Source: Cavia porcellus (lineage: Eukaryota; Chordata; Mammalia; Rodentia; Caviidae). From it: 64,000 nucleotides of DNA. Of this stretch, positions 36,801 to 45,328 are shown in pieces; positions within the stretch are counted from its first letter, which is position 1, and every line of letters begins with the position of its first letter. A program made the translations under genes and the position numbers. The notes under the pieces were generated by a model that was not told the origin of the DNA, did not search any database, and saw only the letters and a list, made by a program, of their open reading frames with translations. The stretch covers positions 19,438,532 through 19,502,531 of the forward strand of contig NW_026947503.1 of NCBI RefSeq assembly GCF_034190915.1, given 5' to 3'.

Positions 36801-39800
36801 TATACCAAAAGACTATCAAAATGCTTATCAATGTATCACGATATATATAATTGACCCAAACTAGAAATACCTCAAATGTTCACTCAAAAAGCAAAACATA
36901 TATTGATGAAAACTAGCATGTCATGTAACATGTCACTGCATGGCTCTCAGAAGCAGAATACTGAACTTAAAAAGTTAAACACATACTTTATGATTCTGGT
37001 AAGATGGAGTTTTAGGATGGGTGTATCTTATATTGAGAAATTGAGAGCTTAAATGAAAGAAGTCTTAGCTCTTGGGAGGAAAGGCTGTTAATTTCCAAGA
37101 CAGGATGTGAGTATGGCCCCTTTATAGGAATGAATGCTTTATTTTTCTGATTTAAGCAATGATAAATTATCAAATATCTTAATACAGTAATTTATTTTTC
37201 TGTAAATGTGGGTATTTCCACAATAATTTTGAAAAAATATCAAGATTTAACACAGTGACAAACTGCAATGTATTAAATGTTGTCTGCTTCCTGATTCAAG
37301 CCACAAAAGGCAACTGGGAAGACAGGAAAATTTTTTGAATATTTCTAATATTAGTTATTTTCAACCTTGTAAATATAATGTTAATATTAAAATGGTCTAC
37401 TTTTATGAAACAGATATGTGTATAAGGAAAATGATGATATCTCCTATTTTCTTTAAAATGATTTGGAAGAGGTGGTGGAAAAGGGAGAGCATCGACCAGT
37501 CAGGCAGGCTACTGGTGATCTCTGCAGTTTAATCGCAGTTAAACAAAAGCCCATTATATACTGTGTCTTGCATACCTTAAGTTTTTTCTTAGCTAAGTAT
37601 TTTTAAATCAGTGTACCTTTGAATCAAATATTTAAAGTGCTATTTTTAGAAAGAAATATTTAGCAATATATAGGATGTTTTACACTGTGAACGGTAGATT
37701 TGGTTTTAATTAAATTTAATGGCAGAATTCACAACGCTTCAACAAAGCAGTAGCATTCATTTTTAGTCTCACTGTATCATACATTAGTCACTGATCATGC
37801 ATTAGCACAAATGATTGTAAATGACATTTCAAAATTCACCCCAGTTCCTTCCTCACTCATCTATCTCAGGTTCTGAACTTTAGTCAGCTTCCTTGTTAGC
37901 ATGTTGACTCAGGAAACTTGTCAAAATGACACAAATGAAGCTTGTAGATACATATTTGCCTTCTCCTTACCATTAGTTTTCCTTTCAACCCAAGCATTGA
38001 TAGTTTTCCTTGTTTCTTCTGTAGATCGTTCAAAATCAACAATTTGTAGTCTGGCTTGGTAAAGTTTCTCAGAACAGCTTAAATATTGCTACAAAAGAAA
38101 GGACACCTGAACAATAAAAAATACTGTAATGAAAACAAAGATCTTACAGTTCAATGTATTCTGAAATCTTAATACATAGACAAAAGCAGTTCATGTATAA
38201 AAGTTCAGAAAAGAACAAAATTTGTATGGTTGTTTTTTAAAGAAAAATAAATGTGATAACATCTGAAATCTTTTCCATATAATTAGTGTTCATATGTGTT
38301 TAGTTGTCACTTCTGTCATATCTGGCTTTTTTAGTTCTAAAATGACAGTTTGTAATATACTGGTACCTTTTTCAATCTCTTCCTATTATTTCCTTTTCAA
38401 ATAAAAGAAATAAAAGTAACTCATCTCACATGAGACAAAAGAAATAAGCACACACACTCACACAAAGAAATAAAACATAACCAAAGTAGTAAATGTTTTA
38501 TATCAACTTCTTAACTTAAAAAAGTCAGCAATAATATCTGATACAGACAATTGACTTTTTAAAAATTATACAAAAATAATTTATGGAAATATAATAAAAA
38601 ATTTAAAAATAGTTATTATTTTTACCTATAGCATATTATATAAGTGAAAGTAGTATACTCACTCAGTACAAAGAAGCTAGGTTTCTCTGTGTCCACTCAC
38701 AAACCCCCTGTATATAGCCTCCTAGAACCATCATTGACCATAACTCATGGTTTTTCATTCCTAAAATGAGAATTTTTCTACTTTCTCCCTTGCAAGGCAA
38801 TTTCCAAAGTCTTCGTGGACCAATTGAAGTTGCCAATAGTTTCGTTCTTGAGAACTTGGGGACATAGGACTGAAGACTTAGAAATGTGTTTGGTATGCAG
38901 GTGGCTTCCTGGGGTCTGGTTTTCCAGTGACCTCACTTGGTTCTTTTGCATCTTAATCCAGTGTTAAAGAAAAGCAGTTTAACTAATGGCAAAATGGTGT
39001 CAGGATGACTTTTTAGTTTTATTGGACCATTTTAGATATTATGTATACACACAATGCTCACATTCGTCACAGAGAATTTGTACTGGTACATAGTATGTCT
39101 TTCTTCTTCTTTTTTCCCCAATTGCCTCCCTTCTCTTCAACACCTCTTCCCCTGCTTATTTACAAAAGATATTACCATTTTTCCCTTTTATAATTTATTT
39201 TTTCTTTTCTTTTCTTCCATCTCCTCCTTCCCTTGTTCCTTTCTCATTTGAACGTTTTCTTCCTTTTTCCCTACATCTATTATACATTTTGGTCCTTATG
39301 TATCTTTTTGGTTTCTCACAGCAAAAAAACAATGCAGTATTTAAACATGTGTTTCTGAGAGTATCATTTCTAGGTAAGTGGTTGTACCTTGAGACCACAA
39401 CTTTATGTCAGGATTATTTTTGCCCTCAACTATGTACAACTGTGGCTGGAATATCCTTTAATGACCCCATGAGCCCATGAGCCCATGAGATAATAGTATC
39501 TTGGTATAATAAAATAACTCTCATAGTCCACAGAAATCATGATACTAATGACTAGCTCCTTATTGCTGGAACTGATACAATCATTATTGTTTCAAATTAA
39601 CCTTTATCTACTATTATGTCTGTGTCACTGATTGGAAGTGGCAAAGAGATAAGAAAAAGCATTCAACACCAAAGAACCATGATCATGAATACCTATCACA
39701 TTAAGGGCAATATCCATGAAACATTTCCTATATGCTTCTAGGGTAGTAGAATACATGCCTTAAATGTCCACAGTGTCAGGGTGGTTTACCCATCCCAAGT

Positions 39801-42800
39801 TGTAAAAATTCTATTGAAAATCTGTCACATCTAAGATACAGCCAACTCCTACAGGAATGAGGGAGAAAATTGCCCTACTGGGCTGAGAAAGAATCAGGGG
39901 TTCATCTTACTTGTCCTAGCTGATATTTAACCAATACTGATCAAAGCATGCATCACTTAATGCTCTAATTCCACCTCAGTAACAAGAGGATGATACAACG
40001 ATTACACATAGGAAGACAGATAGATAGAGGTCAAATCTAGGTGTTGACACTTCATTATATTCATAGCTAACATCTTGACTTTTCAGGATTTCTTCAGTCT
40101 TCAGAATTAGTGGCAATTTTCTACCTCTATCTAGCACCACGTAAGCACTGTTATAAGATAATGCCTATGTATTAAATAAAGTAACAGGTACATAAGTGAA
40201 CAAAACTATATCTTGCAATGTTTTGGGAAAAGGGTACAAATTAGTGTTAAAATTCCGGAGCAAGAAAACATTTAGATTCATCCCCTCATTTTAAAGATAG
40301 AATTTACCGCCCACAGTTTGTATGTTTAAGTGGGAATGAAACACAGATCTTTTTCCTGATCCAGTGTTCTCTCAACTGCCTCTTGCTAGTCTGCCGTTAG
40401 GTCTTCTGAAGAAGATAGAAAAATATGTATTTAATTTTGCTTCCTACTTACAAGGAATAATTCTTACCTACTTTGTTTCATATTTCATCTTTGGCCTTTA
40501 AAGATTCTATAATAGTAAGAAAGTTTTATAACATTTCACAGTTCTAAATTTCTGTAAAACCATTCTCTGAACTCTTAGTCAATTCAAGATCTGTCTTTTA
40601 GAGACAAATGCTATACCACACTTCTCAATCTTTACTGATTTTACAATGTGAGATTAAAAGTGTCAGATGTGCTCACCTGATGGAATGCCATCGTCTTTGC
40701 CCCATAGAGTCTGTTGGCAATGCTGAGGGTGTAGTTAGAATCTGGTTGGTTGATTTGAGAGAGAAGGGCTCCAAACTCTGAATGTATTCTTCCAGCTTGG
40801 CTGCACTGACACCAATAAAGACAAAATGACGTATCAAATTGCATGACTTCTTGCCACTGGAGAGTCATAAATAATGTGAATACAATATCTAGAGAGTGAG
40901 ATGTGTGCTTTTGATTAAGATGGCAATGAATTCACTGAATACTCCTGTATTCAGTGAATACAGGAGTACTGTAGATTTTGTGGAGTAGTACTCTTACTAA
41001 TTTGTGACTTTGGTTATAGATTGTGGGCAGAATCATATGCATTTGTGGGCTCTTTTAGTTTAATTCAAAAAGTGACATTTTCATTTGAATTCAGAGATTC
41101 TAATATAGTATCTATGTACAATAATTAATTTTTGTTATATCTTTATACATGTAAGATAATTTATCTCTTCTACTATATTCTTTTCAATTTCTTAGTTTTC
41201 CATGTGGCTACTTAATCAAATACTCCAGCCCTTTTCTGAATAATACCAACATATTCATTTGTCCCTTGGTAATACTAATCATACTATATCTGCAGCCATG
41301 ATACATTTGAAAGGTAGTCAAGAATTCATGGACATCTTAGGGATTATGTTTATACTCCCTAAGAAAGTGATTCCAAAACCAACAACTTTAGTCTCTAATA
41401 GTGATCAGGGTTCTGGGAAACATGTTTTGTATGAATTCATATGCATTTATGTATATTTTCAAGCACTATCAAACAACTATTTTCATATGGGAATTCTATA
41501 CAACTTTAATATCAAGATGAATGCTTCTCCTAAGAAGAACTGGATACCACTGTCACAGATCAGGTGTGTGGAGGAGTGCCAAGTCCACTATGTAATTATA
41601 TGACCTAGCATCATTCAAGGTCTTTTCTCATTCCCCTCAATGAAAACTTCTAACATTGTATAGAGAAGGTTGGCAGATTCAACAAGAGACATAGAACAGA
41701 AAAACAGAGTAATGACAGCAATAAATCAGTTAATAACATCTGAGGGACTTTATTGTTACTAGTATCATCATTATTGTGTTAAACTCTATAAGCTTTACTG
41801 GTTATCAAGAAGATGAAAGAAGACAGAGTAACTCCCCTATGGGATGAAAAAGGATCTGGACAATCATTTCCCAGTGCTTTTATGTTAAAAAGCACTTGAC
41901 ACTCATCCATGATAGTAACATACCTCAGATGAATCCTTAAACTCTGGTTTTAAAAGCTCTCTAGTATGTTGATAGTGAAGTACCTAGAAAAGGAAAAAGG
42001 AATTGATAGGCAAAAATAATAATAAAAATGTATTTTTCATAAAGTTGAGAGTTGCATTTACATTTCAATCAAAAACTATGAGGATAGTTAAAAATGTTAA
42101 ATTGCAAGTCATGGATCAGTTTTTATATACCTTATTTAGCTTGATGAATAGATAACTTTTATCCTTATTTTATTTTAGGAAAATTGAGTTATAAAACATG
42201 AAATACCTTGCCCAAACCATTGTCTGTCAGACTCCAGGGACTGAGCCCTTTTGTTACTAGTAGCTTCTGCTCCTTTCCTATTCCTCCCAAGTAATTAATT
42301 AAGATGGCACCTATCTTGGAGCCAGATAAACTGTTACATGTTTCCCAGTATAAACATTAAACCAAGTATTTTAAAAATCAGTAAGTGATATATTCTAGCT
42401 ATTCCACAGCAACGTTTATACCACACATGAATTATTAAGACCAGTATTAGTCTAGGTAAACAGAAAGTGGGAAACACTATCCCTCCCTGCTAATGGAGTT
42501 ATTATGAAAAAATATAATAATGAATATTTTTTACAATTTGGTAATTTCTACAACAACATTAAGTTTATCATTAAGTTTACACTTTGTAGGATAAGAAATG
42601 GACTGTGCTTGTGACCTCCAGCACCCTTAATTCACTTAAAAGAAGAATTCTGCACATTTTATGCAGAGATTTCCTTGTGAAACTCCTGATAAGAAGAATC
42701 TATGCATTGCGTAGACTGCATTTTTGCACTAAAATTTATTAAAGTAAATTATTTCCCCTTTTTAAAAAAATGTCACTTTCATAAATGTTTTTCTTTTACT

Positions 42801-43070
42801 TGATGATAGTTTTCATTTATGAAGATAGCAGTCATTTAGCAGATCAGAATTGACATACAGAAGACATTCAGGCTCCACAGTAGTTTTTCTTGCATTTATT
42901 ACCTTTTCTATTTGCCTTCCAGTGTATCCTCTGGCACCAAGAAGGATCATATTTAGAGCATAAAGCAGACTCAGTGGAGAAAAGAAGATGTTATCTCCTG
43001 CATTATTACTGTTCAGCTGCTTGTACAGATCAAGGCAAAATTCAACGTTTGCTGTGGAGAGGGAGCCCAT
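30424..43070 (-). CDS. SERPINB11: SERPINB11 (serpin family B member 11), seven coding exons
   Basis: Joined CDS on the minus strand: 43070-42903, 41983-41924, 40805-40677, 38088-37971, 33686-33544, 32898-32743, 30828-30424. It encodes 392 residues plus stop, the length I recall for human SERPINB11, without in-frame stops and with GT-AG at every intron. Clade B serpins lack a cleaved signal peptide and act in the cytoplasm; none is visible here. Landmarks: NIFFSPLSL at 27-35, a 20-residue CD-loop exon (57-76), NAIYFKGQW at 180-188, and the serpin signature FLADHPFLFFI at 365-375. The reactive-centre hinge E-E-G-T-E followed by four Ala, Thr and Gly spans 341-351; by spacing P1 is Lys357 and P1' Arg358, predicting a trypsin-like target if inhibitory. 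Human SERPINB11 has been reported as non-inhibitory despite such a hinge, so activity is open. Sequence words such as GTEAAAATGD and CSQAGRIHSEFG single out B11 from B7 and other paralogues. Non-coding exon 1 is not firmly located. Confidence 0.96.
30829..32742 (-). other. SERPINB11 intron between coding exons 6 and 7
   Basis: 1.9 kb with no recognised repeat or exon. Small frames on both strands near 30935-31642 have no family resemblance. Confidence 0.55.
32743..32898 (-). CDS. SERPINB11: SERPINB11 coding exon 6
   Basis: 156 nt, residues 207-258, beginning GKSVTVEMMYQ, including KLSMIILLPVG and ending TANVAE. The acceptor is TTTTAATAG and the donor GAG|GTAATA. The open frame continues into the intron to 32626, but that part is not coding. 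Confidence 0.95.
33544..33686 (-). CDS. SERPINB11: SERPINB11 coding exon 5
   Basis: 143 nt, the conserved size. It completes Gly159 and encodes residues to 206, including VLVNAIYFKGQW (177-188), part of the conserved serpin core, and ends FKSPFQLSE. The acceptor is TTAATGCAG and the donor GAG|GTAAGT. Confidence 0.95.
33687..35547 (-). other. SERPINB11 intron between coding exons 4 and 5, 3' part
   Basis: AT-rich intronic sequence without recognised elements. The same intron continues to 37970 and there holds the SINE and old L1 listed separately. Confidence 0.5.
35548..35732 (+). mobile_element. Composite B1 + ID-like SINE in SERPINB11 intron
   Basis: The B1-like part shows GATGGTGCACATCTGTAATT, GAAGCCTGATGCAGGAGGAT and ACAAGTTTGAAG. 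An ID-like unit follows with GTTATAACTCAGTGCAGGAG, TTCCATTCCCAGCATCAAC and an A-rich tail. Such 7SL+tRNA dimers are typical of several non-murid rodent groups. It lies antisense to the gene. Confidence 0.75.
36480..37250 (+). mobile_element. Ancient L1 (L1M-like) ORF2 3' end/3' UTR fragment
   Basis: Decayed matches to the end of mammalian L1M: GGGCATGAAAATGTGTTCAA, CATACACCCAAAAGAACTGC, AACTAGAAATACCTCAAATG and TTTATGATTCTGGTAAGATG. Antisense to SERPINB11, within its longest intron. Boundaries approximate. Confidence 0.55.
37971..38088 (-). CDS. SERPINB11: SERPINB11 coding exon 4
   Basis: 118 nt, the conserved size of this exon in clade B serpins, giving the only phase-1 junction. It begins QYLSCSEKLYQARL and ends AWVERKTN plus the first base of Gly159. 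The acceptor is CTTTTGTAG and the donor AATG|GTAAGG. Confidence 0.95.
38089..40269 (-). other. SERPINB11 intron between coding exons 3 and 4, main part
   Basis: Mostly AT-rich, with no gene recognised. It includes a short tandem CCCATGAG repeat (three units, about 39466-39490). The rest of the intron, to 40676, includes a MIR-like trace. Confidence 0.5.
40270..40395 (+). mobile_element. MIR-like ancient SINE fragment
   Basis: CCCCTCATTTTAAAGATAGA, then GTATGTTTAAGTGGGAATGA and GATCCAGTGTTCTCTCAACT follow the MIR 3' layout (CCCATTTTACAGATGAGG to GATTCGAACC to CTTAACCACT) with heavy decay. Identified by eye only. Confidence 0.45.
40677..40805 (-). CDS. SERPINB11: SERPINB11 coding exon 3
   Basis: 129 nt, residues 77-119, starting CSQAGRIHSEFG and ending TMAFHQ. 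The acceptor is GGTGTCAG before 40805 and the donor CAG|GTGAGC. A pair of mutually exclusive hairpins lies 125-163 nt upstream in the preceding intron. Confidence 0.95.
40930..40968. repeat. Two overlapping perfect inverted repeats (alternative hairpins)
   Basis: Hairpin 1: a 12-bp arm, ATTCACTGAATA (40930-40941), pairs with TATTCAGTGAAT (40948-40959) around a 6-nt loop. Hairpin 2: a 14-bp arm, TACTCCTGTATTCA (40940-40953), pairs with TGAATACAGGAGTA (40955-40968) around one base. They share the middle segment and cannot form together. Located in a SERPINB11 intron, 125-163 nt upstream of the acceptor at 40806. Confidence 0.9.
41924..41983 (-). CDS. SERPINB11: SERPINB11 coding exon 2 (CD-loop exon)
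   Basis: A 60-nt, 20-codon exon between CTTTTCTAG and GAG|GTATGT. It reads VLHYQHTREL, then LKPEFKDSSE (residues 57-76), close to the corresponding human B11 segment as I recall it. It encodes the loop between helices C and D, the most variable part of clade B serpins. It is too short to stand out as an open frame. Confidence 0.93.
42150..42262 (+). mobile_element. MIR-like ancient SINE fragment
   Basis: Decayed MIR core: TTTTAGGAAAATTGAGTTAT, ACCTTGCCCAAACCATTGTC, then TCAGACTCCAGGGACTGAGC. In the first coding intron of SERPINB11, antisense to it. Identified by eye only. Confidence 0.45.
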
Positions 43071-43088
43071 TTTTATTTCAATTACTAC
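42903..43088 (-). CDS. SERPINB11: SERPINB11 first coding exon (gene exon 2)
   Basis: Acceptor TTTCTGTTCTTAG precedes 43088. Eighteen nt of 5' UTR lead to an ATG at 43070 in good Kozak context (A at -3, G at +4). The coding part is 168 nt, residues 1-56, the standard size of this exon in clade B serpins. The donor is AAAAG|GTAATA at 42902. Reading past this donor gives a spurious tail to 42813. Confidence 0.95.
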
Positions 43089-43593
43089 CTAAGAACAGAA
43101 AGGGAAAATAAATCACAGAACGTCACCTGATAATATGGAGTTTATTTACATATTTCACAAATTCAAATGTCTAAGTACACAGTTTCACGAAAAATTATAA
43201 ACTCTTATCACAGCTTCTAAGAAATTAGTAAATTCTAGAGGGAGGAATCCAACATTGTTTCCAATTCTAATAAATAGAACATTTACTGTTCCTCCAACCA
43301 ATAGTTCAAAGCTATCTTATTGTCACTTGTGTACCTTTAATAATTATCTGTAAATATTTTGGAGCAAAAAGAGCCAAGATAATTGGATTTTTTGTGCACT
43401 TTCATGCTTTAAGACATTTTTTATTTCAAAATTTGTATAGACAAATTCTTGAGCTACACAAACTGAGACAGAAAAGTTTGCCACCAGATTGGCCATCTTC
43501 CACAGTCTTCCACAAGAGGACACTTTCATCCTGCCCTGTCTTTCACAAACAAATTTGGAGTGACATAAACTTGGGCAAAATTCTCTGCACATG

Positions 43594-43816
43594 TTAGTCT
43601 TCCTAATGAGTCTTCATTCCTGTTCTTCTACAAGAAAGTAAGACAATGTTAACAAGCAGGTCACAGTCTCAGTTCATGGTCACTAAGACACAATACACCA
43701 CACGCACAATTTAATAGAGGGAAGGTTTATTTGGGTTTACAATTTCAGAAGGTTCAAACGATGTTCAGCAGGCTCCAACACAGCAAGGGCATGGTAGAAT
43801 GGCTCACCTCTGATAA
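43594..43816 (+). repeat. 223-bp inverted duplication, left arm
   Basis: The reverse complement of 44762-44984, with only five or six differences by eye over the same length. It covers 83 bp of flanking DNA plus the last 140 bp of the MaLR LTR at 43677-44078. It therefore copies a repeat boundary and is not a transposon terminal repeat. Confidence 0.92.
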
Positions 43817-44078
43817 AAGATGCTCACATTGTGGCAGCCAGGAAGTAGAGAGAACAAGGAAGCTAGGGAGGGTGATCGGTTCCTCCAGGTCATTCCCCAA
43901 GTGACCTGTTTTGCTGACCAGGTCTCACCTTCCAAACTTACATAAAGTGACTGACCTCACCAGTGAATGAATTCATGGACAAATGTAATGCCTTTGTGGG
44001 AAGGCCAATCACCTTCCCAAAACTCTGCCTCTAGGTGCATGAGAATTCCAGGGAATATTCTGAATCTAAACCCTAACA
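43677..44078 (-). mobile_element. MaLR-type LTR upstream of SERPINB11, sense orientation
   Basis: On the minus strand it starts TGTTAGGGTTTAGATTC and ends CTTAGTGACCA, with AAATAAACCTTCCCTC about 70 bp before the end, the MaLR layout. It lies about 590 bp upstream of the first coding exon of SERPINB11 and in the same transcriptional direction. Its 3' part is duplicated in inverted orientation at 44762-44901. No clean 5-bp duplication was seen. Confidence 0.65.
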
Positions 44079-44761
44079 GTCATGCCATTAGGTGCTGTTC
44101 AGAGCCCTCAACCCAGGTTTGTACCATGATGTCAGTTAAAATTGAGGAATGGAGGAGAAAAATCTTAGAGAAGAAATAATTATGCTGGGATATATTTTAT
44201 CTTAGGATAAGAGCATGTTTAGAAGGAAACATTTATTCTATTTGTTCTACAATATTTACTAAGCACCTCAAGTTGTAGGGTGTTGTGGATACAAAAATAG
44301 TCAAGAACAGTTCTTGTACTGGGGAGACTTCCTTCTTAAGGAGCCTTACTGCCATTAAGCACTTGATCATATTGACTCCCAGGTAAACATTGTCTCTTTG
44401 TTCACATGGATCTCTGTGGTAACCCTGTCTCAGTGTCTTGTGCAGGACTGTTTTCCATTTTCAACCACTGTGCATCATAGTACCTCAAAATCCAAATCTT
44501 TGGCTCTCATTTATTTTGGTTCACTAACCATGTGGTCTCATCCAACATTATGTCTTAAATGTCCCTGGCAAGCGGTTCACCCCTGTATTTAGACTACATG
44601 TCCCTGAATGCTAAGTCCGTACATCAACTGCCTATGGACATCTCCATGGATGTCTTGTAGATATCTCAAACTTAGCATATTAAATGATAGGCTCTCATTT
44701 TCCCAAGTCCTTCCTCTACCTCCATCTCATTCTTCTTACCTCTACAGAAGGCAATTTCAGC
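44079..44761. other. Spacer of the inverted duplication
   Basis: Non-coding. A MIR/L2-like trace is visible near 44246-44330 (TTTACTAAGCACCTCAAGTT and GTTGTGGATACAAAAATAG). The rest was not recognised. Confidence 0.4.
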
Positions 44762-44984
44762 TTATCAGAGGTGAGCCATTCTACCATGCCCTTGCTGTGT
44801 TGGAGCCTGCTGAACATCGTTTGAACCTTCTGAAATTGTAAACCCAAATAAACCTTTCCTCTATTAAATTGTGCGCGTGGTGTATTGTGTCTTAGTGACC
44901 ATAAACTGAGACTGTGACCTGCTTGTTATCATTGTCTTACTTTCTTATAGAAGAACAGGAATGAAGACTCATTAGGAAGACTAA
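44762..44984 (-). repeat. 223-bp inverted duplication, right arm
   Basis: Partner of 43594-43816. It contains the 3' part of a MaLR LTR including AAATAAACCTTTCCTC, but lacks the LTR 5' half, so it arose by copying rather than by an independent insertion. Confidence 0.92.
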
Positions 44985-45238
44985 TGTTCAGGCTAAATTT
45001 TTAGGACCACCCTTAACTAGTTTCTCATTCTCACTCATATATAATCTATGAAAACATTCTATTTTCTCTAACTTGAAAACATTCATTAAATGTCCCTTCT
45101 CAGGCTCTCCACTACATCACTAGGTCAAAGGTACCATATTTTTTCTCCTAGAAGTTTGAGACAGTCTGCTTACTCATTGCCAACTTCAGTCTTTACCCAC
45201 CAACATGGGTAAAGACTCCTTTTTTCCCTTTGCTTTTG

Positions 45239-45239
<1 letters not shown>

Positions 45240-45325
<86 letters not shown>
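45240..45325 (+). repeat. (CT)n microsatellite
   Basis: About 43 CT units with one GT interruption, followed by CTTCCTC-rich sequence to about 45400. Confidence 0.98.

Positions 45326-45328
<3 letters not shown>

Noticed and set aside
41259..41603. 114-codon plus-strand frame inside a SERPINB11 intron
   Set aside because: No family resemblance, lies antisense in intron DNA, and no splice or promoter context was visible.
42813..42902. Continuation of the first coding exon of SERPINB11 beyond codon 56
   Set aside because: The AAAAG|GTAATA donor ends the exon at exactly 168 nt, the standard clade B size. Sequence beyond lacks serpin similarity, and the 60-nt CD-loop exon at 41924-41983 continues the protein.
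43594..44984. Element with 223-bp terminal inverted repeats as a DNA transposon
   Set aside because: The arms include only part of an LTR plus unique flank and there is no convincing target duplication, so a local inverted duplication explains it better.
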